In this document: positions 11,890 to 23,592 of the stretch, piece after piece
Layout: each line of letters opens with the position of its first letter
Numbering within the stretch: position 1 is the first letter of the stretch
From: Silurus meridionalis
Lineage: Eukaryota; Chordata; Actinopteri; Siluriformes; Siluridae
DNA: 64,000 bases
NCBI RefSeq assembly: GCF_014805685.1
Contig: NC_060891.1
Location: 5,701,001-5,765,000 of the forward strand
Direction: 5' to 3'
The notes under the pieces: model-generated
Database searches by the model: none
What the model was told of the DNA's origin: nothing
What the model saw: only the letters and a program-made list of their open reading frames with translations
Position numbers and translations under genes: made by a program

Positions 11890-14800
11890 GTACAGTATGT
11901 ATGTATGTATGTATATATGTATATTTGGCTGTCAAAATTAAAATTATTGTAAACGGCACTAAATGTTATTAATGCTATCAATTCAGCGCGCATTTCTGTT
12001 TCACCATTTTTATAGAAAATGTAAATACATAAATAAATAAATAAATAAAAAGAGGCGCAATTAAAACCTTCGGCAAAAAATATGTTTATCCACGACGTCC
12101 TTTCTTAGATATAAAATAAATAAATAAACTCCAGATAAAAATATTTTTAATCAGTAAACTTTTGTTTTATTTCTGCGCCAAGTCTCAAATCAAACACCAA
12201 ATCCGCCATGTTTTACACAATTAACCCTCTGGGTGGCGTTTTGTGGGGTTTTCCCTCATAATAGTGACACAAACTCAAATTACTGTCTTTATTGATCGTA
12301 CAGATAAAAACAATACATCATTCAAATCTGTAAAATGTCTATAATTTTCTATATATAAGCTTCCTGACTTGACTTGAAGAGGTGCAGTTTCTCCGGTATC
12401 ACCTCATTAACTGTCCATGTGGAAACATAGCAAAGGCTCTTAATGATGTCCACACATCTCTGCACTGATATAGCCTTTATATTTAATCACTGTACATATG
12501 CTTACATACATATCACATGCTGTAAATATGATACATGTTTAACACCTCCAAGCTGCCAGTTTTGGGCACCTGAGCAAGCACTTAACTCACTACTGCTCAT
12601 TTAGTAAATGAGATCATTAAGAGTCGCTCGGGATAAACACTTCCAACAGGAAGTGGCTATATCTCGCTATCTTTGTCTCTCTATTTTCTCTATCTAATTG
12701 TCTCTGTGTCTCTTTTAGTAAATGTCTCTCTCTTGCTGTCTCTTTATTTGTTTCTCACTCTTTCTAAAGCTGTGTCTGTGTCTCTTTGTCTTTGTCTCTG
12801 TCTTTCCTGCTTATTTACATGTCTAACAAAGTTTTGAGTTTTGAAAGTAATGCCATTAGTGATCTATGATTAAAGACTTTCCTGGTTCGATTCTTACCTC
12901 TAGTTTCATATTGAACATTATAAGAAGTTTTTAAAAACAGAACAATAAAATGTCCAATTAAAATTGGTTGCTGGTAAATCATGGTATATCAGTGGTGCAG
13001 GTGTTGGAGATGTGGTTCTTGTACCTAAGTCACTTCTCATAGACTTCGAGTAACTGAGAGAATGAACAGGAAGGAGACGTTTTGACCCTCTACCATCATG
13101 ATCTAAGAGAAAACAGTGATCTCTTTACCATTTAAAAAGAGTTTAATAAGCAAAGACTTGTTTGCCACCCCTCTGGTAGTGTAGTGGTTAGTAATGCGGC
13201 CTCTGCTATCTGACTCACCCGGTTCAATTCCTACCCATTAGCTATCCTTTAAATTGTTTAAAATGTTTTATAAAAGAACCAAAAAATCAGGTTCTTGCAG
13301 GAGATCCTGTGGCTCAATTGGAAGAGCTTTGCCTCTGGGTTGAGAGGTTGCCGGTTCAAACCCCGGCCAGGGCTCAAAGTTAAGGAAGGTTCCAGTGACC
13401 ATAGTGAGGAAGGTGTCAGAAACGGCTGCGTGGAAGGTTGGATGTGGACGGTTTCAGAGGGCGTATCCTGAACCAGGGGGGCAATATTCAGGCGTCTGCC
13501 CCCCTGGCATCTGAGAAGCTGAAAACAGGGGGTTATGAAGCAAAACATCCAAAAGAGTTTCAACATAGGCTCCTGGTGCAAAAAATCTTTAATAACCCTT
13601 TTCTCTCCTCCTATGCAAAACTATCACCCTGACTTTTTTTTTTTTTTTTTTTTCCAAGGCTGTAACCCAGCAGGTCTTCACAGTCACCAATTCCATTGCT
13701 CACCACACACTAATTTCCACACAACTTACCCAGTGCAGGGACAAGCCAGATTTGAACCAGCAACCTCTGAGCTCAGAGGCAAGGCTTTTACCACAAAGCC
13801 ATCAAGTCCCACAACACACCTTCTTTTTTTTGGGGGGTTTATCCTTCGTTTCATGCTTCAAAGCAAGAAATTCAGACCAGAATGAAACACAGAAAGCAGG
13901 ATTCGAACCCTGAACACCACCAACAGCAAAATGCCAGGCTTAACCCACTGAACCATCAGGAAGGACAGACTGTGCTAATTGTTGCAGGTCTATCTTTTCT
14001 TTCAAACCATCAACACAAGAATTTAACACTAAAGAAAGATGTAGGAAGTGAATACAAATGTAAGTAGCACAAGTTGAACCCACATTGTAAATAGCAGGAT
14101 TTGAACCAAGATCCCCACCACCAGCAAGACCCCAACATTAACCCATTGAACCAGCAGTGAGGACAGGCTAGGACGCTTGTTTAGAGCAGGTCTATCTTTC
14201 TTTTCAACCCATTAAAAACAAAAATATATCGCTAAAGAAAAATGCAGGAAGTGAATCCTGATTGGCAGGCAGAAAGCAGGATTCGAACCCTGAACCCCAC
14301 CAAAAGCACGACACCTGATTTAACCCACTGGACCATCAGAGAAGACAGGCCCGGAACTTTGTTTAGAGCAGGTCTATCTACCTTTAGACCATCAACACAA
14401 GAATATAAAGCTAAAGAAAGATTTAGGAAGCAGGAACATAACCGACATCGCAACTAGCAGGATTCAAGCCCTGAGCCTCAGCATCAACGAGGCACCAGCC
14501 TTAATCCGATGAACCATGGAAGAGATCAGACTGGGATGCATGTTTAGATGAGGCACAAGCCTTAAACCACTGAGTGACCGCTGCTGAAAAGCATGTTTGC
14601 TTTTTAGAGGGTTCATACTTTGTTTCATGCCAGTGCAGTAAGAAAGAAGGCATGTAGGACTGGCTTTAAAACCTTATCACCAGCATGGACTATATTAAGG
14701 ACCATGTTCAGGCACAAGCCTTAACCCACTGAGCTACCACAGAAGTGCTTTTTTTTGGGGGTTTTTTTTTTTTGGTGGGGTTATCTTTCATTAAAGACCA

Positions 14801-16938
14801 GGAAATCAATCCAACACAGAAAGGACAGAATTTAAATGTTTTCAGAGTGGACAAGGTCCAGAAGTTTTATTTACCAACACAGCAACCAGCTCAACCAGGA
14901 ATCAAACTCTCAAACTCATCCTCCTGGGGACCCTGACATTAACCTACTAGGCTATCACATCCATCTATCTAGCTATCTAATATGATGTGAGGTCCAGTTA
15001 ACAGCTAAAACAGGTAGAAGTAATAACTACTTTTACTTAAGTACATGTCTGAGCCAAAACTTCTTTACTTTCACTTGAGTAAAAAAGTATAATCAGTACT
15101 TCAACTTTTACCCGAGTATTTTAAAACATGAGGATCTGTACTTCTACTTAAGTAAAGGATGTGTGTACTTTTGCCACCTCTGCTTTTGATCCATAAGTCC
15201 CAGTGAAGTGCAGTATTATTAGCTGTTGACGCATTTTTAATAAAGCAGCAAATCAGGGCAGGACCTATCGATTGTCTAGTGCTCTGATGTATGTAAATAC
15301 TTTATTAATAACAAGTTTTTAAGAACCCTGTAAACAACATGTTAAATTGTTGCTTATGTGGCCATTGAAATAATACACATGAGACCAACCAATACTTTTT
15401 GGGTTTGGTTTATTCTGATTAACAGTGTAGTGATTGTTTCTCTTTACATAAAAAGGAGTGTCTGTAAAATAAAACCAAAATTAAAAAATAAAAAAAGAGT
15501 CAAAAAAGGTTACTTAACAAAAAGAAACAATCTGCAGGTTACAATTATTATGACTAAATCTGTTCCTGAAAAACTACTACATGGTACAAGTGTTGATTTG
15601 CGTGTGATCTGACACTTTTGAAGATTACAGCTGTGTCTCAGTAAAGGTTTTGACTAATATTGCAGTTGTTTTTATGTCCAAAAGATTGTTGTGATAAAGA
15701 GTATCTTTTTAACGTAATGTGAGTTTCTTTGTGTGACTGTCTCAGCACCAAGTTGTTTCCTGGTCCCTTCTGTGGAGTTCAAACATCAGGCTTTGAAGTG
15801 CCATCAGAGTTTCCATCACACTGAAGGAGACCACTTCACCCTCATCAATGTGTATAATGCCTACAAACACAACCTCATGTCATGTAAGCAATGGATCCAA
15901 GCATTTAATATTTATAAACTGTTTAATCCTACAGATCAAATCATGTGGTAGAGACACAAATAGCATTGTTTTCTCTGTCATGACCTTGATCATGACCTTC
16001 AGTGCCAAAAAATATAATAAAACAAAAGGTCTGATCATGTTGCCATACTACAGACGCTCAACCACTTCACCAACATTCACTTTACGGATACAAACAAACC
16101 TGTCTTCAAAGTGAATCTTGTTCGTTGTAGAAAAAAATCAAAATGGAGAAGAGCCTCCACTAGCTAGTACAGCATTGTCTAAAGTGTTATTTCCAGTACA
16201 CTTTTTAATTGTTTGGCAACAAAATATTTGAGAAAAGTTAGTTCCTGTTCAAGATCGCTATTGTTAATAAAAACTACCACAAAAAAATATACAGCAAAAA
16301 ATGTTTTGTTATTTGAAATAAAACCAAAATGTGAGTTTCCAAAGTAATAGAAAGCTATATGTATAAATATAAAATGTATAACTGCCTTACACATAAAACC
16401 TAAATAGAATCTGTTTTTGTATTTTCAATGCCGGGTAGTCTGACTAATGAACGGAGGTTGAACAGAAAGTGAAGTTATCCATGATTCTGGATCATAACTG
16501 CTCAGTACATGGTAGAGTAGAATGTTTCAGGATTAGCACAGCAGTGAGTTAAGGGTAGTGGAGTACCCTTATGGCCATATCGTTTGGTAGGAAAATACAG
16601 AGCCCAATTTGTGATTTATTTATTTATTTATTTAGGTCTTTTTGTTGTTGTTGAGTGAGATGAAGATATACATATGGGCACACCCCACATTTACTCCTAC
16701 TGTTCATTGGACTTAACTGCTACCCATACACACACATGCATACCCTTAGCTTTGCGTCTCTCTCTCTCTCCCCCAATGCTCTTTTCCCTCTTCTTTTTAT
16801 CCTCCTCATCGGTCACTAAAAAGAGACACTGATCAGTCACATCAGCGACAGGTTCTCACCGATTGGTTCCTCTGGCTCCGCCCTCCGTTCATGAATGTCA
16901 ATGCACCTGCTGCTAATAGATATAGACTTATAAACTAA

Positions 16939-17003
<65 letters not shown>

Positions 17004-18996
17004 TGGTACCTCGACATACGAGTTTAATTCGTTCCGTAACCTTGCTCGTATGTCAATTTGCTCGTATTTCAAAGCAAATTTCCCAATTGAAATTAATTGA
17101 AATGCCATTAATCCGTTCCAGCCCCCAAAATGCCACCACAGTTGTTTTTGTTAGGTGTTTTTGAATAAGAAAAATGTATTTATAAGTGACAAATATTGTA
17201 TAAAAGCATAATAAAAGAGAATGTAAAGAAATAAACTGGTTAAGCATAGTACATATCATTTAAGTACTAAATGATTACACTGACTGAGGCGCGGGGCGCA
17301 CTCGTATCTAAAAAACTCGTATGTTAGGGCACTCGTATGTCAAGGTACCACTGTATATAGTTCGATTTAACAAACATATTATATAAAAACTAAGATACAT
17401 TGTCTTGAGCTAATACAGAGAAGTATCCTCATGATTTATTTTAGAGTTATCTCAAATCTATTTGATGCTTCTTTCAGACTACAGCATCAAGCGCTGGTGT
17501 GACGAGCATTTCCTGAGTTTAAGTGCCCTTCAGATGGCTGATGCAGTTCGAGCAGAGCTCACTGAGATCCTGACACGCTTAGAGCTGCCAGTTTCGTGTC
17601 CAGCCTTTGGCTCCAAGACAAACACTCTGAACATCAAACTGGCTCTGCTGGCTGGCTTCTTCATGCAGGTACAGCCTCAACATCAACCTGGCCCTGATTA
17701 GATTTAGTTCCAGCTTCCCTAACGTTTACCCTTAATGCTGTTTGAACATATAACACAACTTTTACCAATGTGTGACATTTTTGTACGCCACTGAGCATAA
17801 AGATAATAGTTTCAAATAGCATTTGATAGGAAGCTGTTAAGAATTGTCTAGTTTATTCTAAAGAATGTCATTTAATAAAATTAAAATAAAGATTTTTAAG
17901 AAAATAAGACAAAGCTAGAATTGTTAACAAGCACAGTGATGTTCAAATGTAATCAATTTCAAAAGTACTTAGTGTAATGATTTCTTTTTCCCTAAGTATT
18001 TTAATTAGATTTATTTGTTTTTTAACTCACAATTGTTAGACACCGAAAACAAATTAATTCACATCTGCTTTTTATTTCATTAAATGTCTTTCAATAATTC
18101 TTATTTTTATATATTGGTGGGTTTTTTTTTATATAGATCATTGTTGTTTCAAAAATAATTGATCATTTGTGTTTTTCTAAAAGAATTCAACCAGGTACAA
18201 AACAGTTTGACCTAACACTTGCCTAAGTTTTCTGCTGAGCTGTTCTTTTTAAATAAGCCAGTAACGTTTTTAAATCCAAGATTTTCTGATCAAAAGGTTC
18301 TCAAATATCTCCCACAGCTGAATAATTATGTTTTTGGACTTACCCTCTGTACTGTCTAATATCTCAGGTTGCCAGAGACATCGATGGAACAGGGAATTAC
18401 TTCATTCTTACTCACAAGCATGTTGCTCAGATCCATCCTGCCTCTGTTTATGGAACTGAATCCCCAAAGCAGAGCCTTCCTAATTGGGTTTTATATCATG
18501 AGCACACACTGGCTGAGAATAACTGCATCAGAACCGTTACCGAGATTTCAGCACATGAGTAAGTGCATCTTTTTTATTCGTGTTTGCATTTAATGGAGCA
18601 GCTATGAATAATAATGTAATGCAATAATGCAAGCAACCTCTAAATGTTGTGTACGCTAGTAATGGTACACAAAATTTACAGTTCGGTGCGTACCTCGTCT
18701 TTTTAAGTCATGTTTTGTTTTAATTTCGGTACATTTAGGAGGAAGAAATTCAAAACAAACTTTTGTGAACATTAAACAGTTTACATTTTTAAAACAATTT
18801 TAAATAAAATGCTTGCTTGGTTAAATATATAAAATGTAATATTTGAATAAAATAAATAAAAAAATAATTTATTTTTATGCAATAAATTTTTTTATATTGA
18901 TTAAATGGAGTTATCTATAAAATTTTTACAAATTAAATTGATTAAATAAAATTAAATAAATGGAAACATGTAATGAAATAGTAAATATTTGTTAGA

Positions 18997-19028
<32 letters not shown>

Positions 19029-21613
19029 AGTTAATATGTTTCTAAAGATATGATCTACTTAATTATTCTATTTATTTCAGCATACTTTAACAAATGCCTT
19101 CATTCCTTCCATCCTTAATTAATTTCCCCCGAACCGAAAGCCCTGTACCGTAAATTGTTTGGTACACTGTAAAAAACAAATCCTGTAAAATTTACCCAAA
19201 AAAAGCAGTGGTTGCCAAAAACCTACCATAAAAAAATACGGATAAACTGGTACTTTACATTGTAAAAAAATTGTCCTGTGATTTAACAGTGAAATACTGT
19301 CAACTCAATTTAACTCATTTTGTTTGCAAAACTGTCTGCACTTGAATTGGCCAAAACCCATTTGTTTATAAACTAATATTTTATTTAAGTCTATGACAAA
19401 AAAACGTAAACGCAATCATTAAAAGTATCAATTCACGTCAAATCTCTTGTAGATAATAGCAGCACACATTTATGTGCAATTGAAATTAGTGAAGAGATTC
19501 TCACTACATCAATCCTACACAGTTATTGCCTTTATATAAAGCAACATACAGCATAACATCAATATTTCTTTGTCCGTCCTCGATGTAAGCAGTCTCTCTC
19601 TCTCTCTTTTCCTTTCTCTTCTACACAATAATAACCCACAAAACACACAATGGGAATTTGACTGTTAGTTTTACAGTATGTTGCTGTTTTTTTCTTGATT
19701 TTATAGTAAACTACTAGCAGCTGCTAACTGTTTATATAATGTTTGTTTTAGTTTGTTTATGTAAATTAAACTTACAGTATGTTACTGTTAAAATACATTT
19801 CATAGTGTGCTTTTTCATTTCACATATTTAAACTCTTTAATCTCACAGCACAATCCTCAGTTTTAAAAGAGCACATATGTGTGTCCACACAACAGAGTGT
19901 TGAAGAATGAAAATAAAGATTAAGATAAGTGCATTAGGTGATGACCATATCACCATCAGTAGTTAAAACCAAATTAAAATGTTTCCTGTCATGACAAATG
20001 TGCTTTAAAAACAGTTACAACAGCCAATCTAAATCTCAAGAATAGTGAGGTCAAACGAAACATTTTCAATAAAATATAAACGCCTGTTAAGTCTCAAAGA
20101 ATGTTTTGCTGAAATTTGACAGAAATAAAGTCAAACTATAATAAGTGAAGCTGTTAATTCTGTTTGAGTTGTTTAATCATCATGTTTTAATTCAGTTGAT
20201 TTCATCTAATGCTGTAACTGTATGTAGTTTTGTTTCTTGTTCTTCAGTGATTCTGCTTGTTAAAAAAGCAGTGTTAATCAGTGTCTCAATTCACACATCT
20301 GTTTTATTCACTCTTTCAAGTGGACTATACTAGTAAACTAATGTAGGGAATAGTTTTATGAAGCAATAATGCAAAAAAAATAGTATAACGTTTATTAAGT
20401 ATATAGTATTAAGTTTACTTGTATTAACATTATTAAAAGTATTTAACTGTTAAATAAACAGTAATTTCATGTTTACGCTATTTTACATTCTTTCATGGTT
20501 AAAACTACAAGCATTTTTTTTTTTACAGTGTACGAATGCATGTTCCAGTAGTGTGTGTGTGTGTGTGTGTGTGTATAGGCCTTTATATGGGCCTTTACTT
20601 GATTTATTCATCGCAGGATCTTTGTGACAACTGAGTTTAGCTAAAACAGAACAGTTAAAATATTTACAAAAGTTAAAAATAGATAACGTGGAATTACCGG
20701 AGCCCTCAAATTAGACATTGAGGCGACAACTTTTCCCTCAGAACTTTAAACGTTTACCTGAAGTACCGTATCCTGTCGTTTATCATTATCTGGTTGAGAC
20801 CGAGTGTGTCTAAACGAGAGACGAGATGCCTACAGTTACTTACCTGGCAGAAAAGTCAGAAACATTTGGCCATACAATGTGGATGATTTATTTGGTGAGG
20901 GTTGGAGCATCACACACTGTTTAAAAATGTCCTCTGTTTGAATCATTGCTGTGGTAACCAGGGAGGTTATTAGTGCGCATTGCATGGCCAAGTGTGTTTA
21001 AGTTCCACTTGCATGAACAACATGATTTTAATTTTGACATTTTTAATCACATAAATAAATACACCGTCGCAATATCGCTATGTAAAATCTGTCTTCCGCC
21101 AATGTTTTGATTGTGCATGTTAGCTAACCGGATACGTCCTACAACCACATGTGCCATGCCACATGTTTGTAATTTGATCCAGTATGTCGGTAATATAGAA
21201 AGATTTTGAAAGTCACAAATGTATATAATTTCCTACCAACTGTATTATAAACAGTTTATAAACATTATTATTTTTACTAATGTCTACTGTACATGTATTG
21301 CATTATATACTATATGATATTTTTGTGTTTTATATGTTTTTTCCTCTCTCTCACTCTCTCTCTCTCTTTCTCATATTTTCATAATATAATTAATGGTTGA
21401 TCTATTGAGAAGTTTCTCACTTTTGTGTTCTGTTCTTGTATCATGGCCAGGTTCATCCAGATGACTCCTCAGTATTTCTTCTACAACCTGCCCTCTAGTG
21501 AGAGTAAGGACATACTGCAGTATATTAAAAGTCATGGCACAGCAGCACAGAGTAAGAGTAAAGCGCAAACCCACAGCAACAGCGCAGGAGGAGAACGCTG
21601 TATCATACAGTAA
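5811..21613 (+). CDS. dhx32: DHX32-type DEAH-box-related helicase, 11 coding exons, probably ATPase-dead
   Basis: Exons: 5811-6059, 6334-6527, 7027-7405, 7577-7810, 7929-8022, 8099-8248, 9548-9739, 15746-15883, 17478-17668, 18368-18558, 21451-21613. All junctions are GT-AG and the phases join into 724 residues (human about 743). The product aligns with human DHX32 throughout: PFDGLP-type N-terminus, two RecA-like domains, HA2/ratchet region ([15 protein letters not shown] near the middle), OB-like C-terminus and a final ERC(I/T)(I/L)Q-type tail. DHX15-family relatives unwind RNA in splicing. Here motif I reads GTVKTGQS (residues 74-81) with Gln80 where the Walker A lysine sits, motif II reads DQAQ (174-177) instead of DEAH, motif III is TAP (206-208), and the arginine-rich motif VI is replaced by [14 protein letters not shown] scaffold or regulatory role is inferred. 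The first ATG at 5811 was chosen; a second in-frame ATG lies eight codons on. Teleosts may have two dhx32 copies; which one this is was not resolved. Confidence 0.93.
8393..9136 (-). mobile_element. Deleted hAT element in dhx32 intron, with BED-finger remnant
   Basis: Inverted ends AAGGGCTGCAACTAA and (inverted) TAGGGCTGCAAC are flanked by the exact 8-bp duplication GAAAAATG (8385-8392 and 9137-9144), the hallmark of hAT insertion. A minus-strand frame (8999-8802) begins [13 protein letters not shown] and contains [15 protein letters not shown], the start of a hAT transposase BED zinc finger. The finger is frameshifted and the catalytic part is gone. At 744 bp it can move only with outside transposase, if at all. 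Confidence 0.85.
9293..9317 (+). repeat. Poly(A) tract in dhx32 intron
   Basis: A run of about 25 A residues followed by GAGAAAG. It may be the tail of an old retroposon, but no body could be identified upstream. Confidence 0.8.
9838..9930. repeat. Possible end of a degraded dispersed repeat
   Basis: The stretch GGTTTCCACACTTCTTGAAA with the following CTTGAAGTAATTCAAGGCC resembles the end of a common fish DNA transposon with 'CTTGAAATT' subterminal motifs. Only one end is visible and the assignment is from memory. Confidence 0.3.
11858..11930. repeat. (AT)n / (GTAT)n microsatellite
   Basis: AT dinucleotides pass into GTAT tetranucleotides inside the hAT element. Confidence 0.9.
13174..13245 (+). 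pseudogene. tRNA-like unit, resembles tRNA-Glu/Asp
   Basis: TAGTGTAGTGG near 13178-13190 fits a pol III A box and GGTTCAATTCC at 13221-13231 fits a B box, at tRNA-like spacing. The left half resembles the D-arm of tRNA-Glu or tRNA-Asp. The acceptor and anticodon stems are not convincingly paired, so it is a relic rather than a tRNA gene. Confidence 0.5.
13303..13374 (+). pseudogene. tRNA-like unit with near-cloverleaf folding
   Basis: A-box match TGGCTCAATTG and B-box match GGTTCAAACCC are present. The D stem pairs GCTC with GAGC. The anticodon-position stem CCTCT pairs exactly with AGAGG around a 6-nt loop. TCCTG at the 5' end pairs with CAGGG at the 3' end. The loop sizes are off (6 rather than 7 in the anticodon arm), so decoding function is unlikely. 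It is homologous to the minus-strand unit at 13,735-13,812. Confidence 0.55.
13473..13507. other. Strong GC hairpin between tRNA-like units
   Basis: CCAGGGGGGCA (13473-13483) is exactly complementary to TGCCCCCCTGG (13497-13507) across a 13-nt loop. Confidence 0.8.
13735..14970 (-). repeat. Tandem array of about seven tRNA-like units, 150-230 bp apart
   Basis: Minus-strand B-box-like sequences start at plus coordinates 13749, 13899, 14097, 14279, 14460, about 14660 and 14898. In the units at 13899, 14097 and 14279 an A-box match (TGGTTCAGTGG, TGGTTCAATGG, TGGTCCAGTGG) lies a constant 46 nt upstream of the B box; GGTTCGAATCC is an exact consensus B box in two of them. The spacers also repeat (GTTTAGAGCAGGTCTATC and a CTAAAGAAAGAT-like part), so whole ~180-bp units were duplicated, not just tRNA cores. 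The unit at 13735-13812 folds with GGGAC/GTCCC ends and a GGCT/AGCC D stem. The outer units are increasingly degenerate. Confidence 0.7.
16943..17000. repeat. (AT)n microsatellite
   Basis: About 29 AT units. The run ends at the left terminus of the following TA-inserting MITE. Confidence 0.95.
17001..17353. mobile_element. Tigger/pogo-like MITE in dhx32 intron
   Basis: The ends CAGTGGTACCTCGACATACG and (inverted) CAGTGGTACCTTGACATACG form terminal inverted repeats, with TA on both sides. Several CTCGTAT motifs follow inside each end. At 353 bp there is no transposase, so this is a nonautonomous Tc1/mariner-superfamily element. The Tigger/pogo label comes from the TIR sequence. Confidence 0.8.
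18997..19025. repeat. (TG)n microsatellite
   Basis: About 14 TG units in a dhx32 intron. Confidence 0.9.
19165..20530. mobile_element. 1.37-kb nonautonomous TIR element in dhx32 intron
   Basis: The left end CACTGTAAAAAA is repeated inverted at the right end (TTTTTTTACAGTG), with TA on both sides (19163-19164, 20531-20532). The interior is AT-rich with scattered ACAGTAT/ATACTGT words and no transposase frame. TA flanks favour the Tc1/mariner superfamily, but a hAT assignment is not excluded because the TSD is so short. Confidence 0.6.
20552..20575. repeat. (GT)n microsatellite
   Basis: About 12 GT units just outside the TIR element. Confidence 0.9.
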
Positions 21614-22049
21614 ACATGGAATGGTATATCAACCATAGCCTCAACAACAGGGTAAAAGATAGGAACAGAGTTTAATCACTTGTATAGTGATGCAGAACAG
21701 TATACAGCTTTACTACAGGGGTAATATGAACCTCTAGAACCAGCACTGTAATATTGTGTGATTAGAAAGTCAATGAGGAACATGTATGTAAATACTGCTG
21801 TGCAGTAACTGAAGCAGTTATGCTGTATTTTAAATGTTTACTGAGTTGTCATGAGTTGCCCTCAAAGACTGTAAATTCGACTGCTCTTTTTGAATACAGA
21901 CTTCAATTAGCATTAAATACAGGGGTTTTTGTCACTAGCACTGTAAAATTGCAGGTTTAGTTTTTATGTTTGTCATATGATTTGTCAACCACTGTGGTTA
22001 TGTATTCATCTGGTCTGGTAATGCATTTTGGGATTGATTGCACTATGAT

Positions 22050-22055
22050 AATAAA
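22050..22055 (+). terminator. dhx32: dhx32 poly(A) signal
   Basis: AATAAA, 437 bp after the dhx32 stop codon. It is the first clear canonical hexamer downstream, so the 3' UTR is taken as 21614 to about 22075. Confidence 0.65.
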
Positions 22056-22240
22056 CCAGTTTATACCACAGTGCTTTTGAGTTTTCAATTCTGATGTGTT
22101 TATTTTGCATTTTTGTAACGAGTCTCCAGTGTCAGTGCTTTTGGACAAGATATTAAAATCATAAGAGAATCATAATTATAACTATTTATAATTATAAACA
22201 AAATTGTACAAGTCAGAGTGTGGTTATTCTGAATACACAG

Positions 22241-22242
<2 letters not shown>

Positions 22243-22301
<59 letters not shown>
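22243..22301. repeat. (AT)n microsatellite
   Basis: About 29 AT units downstream of dhx32. Confidence 0.95.
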
Positions 22302-22304
<3 letters not shown>

Positions 22305-22602
22305 ATGTTTGTGATTTGCTACAGCACAGCACTGAATAACAGCCATGATGATAGTGAGTACAACCACACAGTTAATATGCAAATGCAATATTCCTTTTGA
22401 CAATTGAAACATAGTATGGCAAAATGTTCTGTTTATTTTTGCTAGTGGGAATAGATTTCTAAAAATGGTTATTATGGTAAAATTGTGTTTTCCAATTTGC
22501 TTCCTTCTTTTCATCTTAAATTGACATCAAAAGTTTTATAATACAAAATATAATTTGCCATGTCCAGTGGTTATGTCAAAAAAGCTACATTCACTCCTAT
22601 AT

Positions 22603-22690
22603 TCAAGTCAAATTTTATTTGTCACATACACATACATACATACAGAGTACGACATGCAGTGAAATGCTTTTTACGACGGTCTGGCATGAG
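22603..22690. repeat. Common fish dispersed repeat fragment
   Basis: AAGTCAAATTTTATTTGTCA followed by an ACAGAGTACGACATGCAGTG segment and AAATGCTTTTTACGAC is a widespread fish repeat. Its class is not certain from this fragment, and recognition is from memory. Confidence 0.55.
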
Positions 22691-23003
22691 GAATAGAATG
22701 AGGGGAAAGGAAACCAAGAAAAAAAAAAGAATGTAGCTAAATAAAAAGTATAAAATATATATAGTGATTCTCAGTGACGATTGGTCAAATAAAACCAATG
22801 CTGAACACAAGAGGTAAAAAAAAAAGCTTTTTAACTAAATTAATGTTTAAAATTATCATGCTGAATGTTGGTATAAATGTTTGTCTACACAGACTGCAGC
22901 ACTGAGAGCAGATCCAGTGTGCATGAAGATAACATCGTAAGGACACACTCCGTCTCACACACCCTCACTCACTGAGGCATTGCTCAGGGCTATGGACCCT
23001 AGG

Positions 23004-23512
23004 GGAGTGGTCCCCAACCCCCGGCCCCGGACCGGCACTGGGCCGCACAGAAAGAATACATAACTTACATTATTTCCGTTTTATCAATTATCTGATTCTG
23101 AACGATGTTTTATTTGGGAAAATTAGCGGATTCTCTCCACCACATGTCTATGACTCACTCTTTATACATGTCATGATGCCTCGGTCACATGTCTTACCAA
23201 CATCCGCTACCTTCCTAAAGGAGCTCCGGCCACTAACACATTATACATTACCGCTAAATTAAAACCCCCAAGAGAGCAAAATGAACAAAAAACAACACAT
23301 TGGATTCACGTTTATTATTATATTATATTTAGTTTTTATGCCGGTCGTATCATTTTATTTTGTTGCATTTATCCGCCACACCTTCAAGGCCGGTCCGTGA
23401 AAATATTGTCCGACATTAAACCGGTCCGTGAAAATATTGTCCGACATTAAACCGGTCCGTAAAATATTGTCCGACATTAAACCGGTCCGTGGCGCAAAAA
23501 AGGTTGGGTTAT
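23004..23512. mobile_element. hAT (Charlie-like) nonautonomous element with 3' tandem repeat
   Basis: The left end has GTGGTCCCCAACC and GGACCGG; the right end has CCGGTCCGTGGCGC then AAAAAAGGTTGGG. The inverted-end pair is partly eroded. Near the right end a unit of about 30 bp (CCGGTCCGTGAAAATATTGT plus CCGACATTAAA) occurs three times at 23391-23481. No coding sequence is left. Confidence 0.65.
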
Positions 23513-23540
23513 AATAGGGGAATCACACTAACACAAAAAC

Positions 23541-23592
<52 letters not shown>

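Larger units (their letters stand above)
11323..15182. mobile_element. 3.86-kb hAT element in dhx32 intron, carrying a tRNA-like array
   Basis: The ends are CAGAGGAGGGAAGTAAC and, inverted, CAGAGGTGGCAAAAGTAC, flanked by the exact 8-bp duplication CTTTTGAT (11315-11322 and 15183-15190), so this is one hAT insertion. Subterminal regions are rich in AAGTA/TACTT motifs on both sides. Near the left end (about 11585-11790) a plus-strand frame reads [15 protein letters not shown], like the 5' coding part of related hAT transposases. No intact transposase is left. The right half (about 13,160-14,970) holds tRNA-like units in tandem. CT-rich low-complexity DNA lies at 12,660-12,840. Confidence 0.85.

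Noticed and set aside
13160..14970. Cluster of functional tRNA genes
   Set aside because: Stems and loop sizes are imperfect, copies are degenerate, and no complete cloverleaf with a standard anticodon loop was found.
22100..22514. Frames rich in alternating Tyr-Ile residues (also at 24742-24933 and 30459-30707)
   Set aside because: They are translations of (AT)n microsatellites, not proteins.
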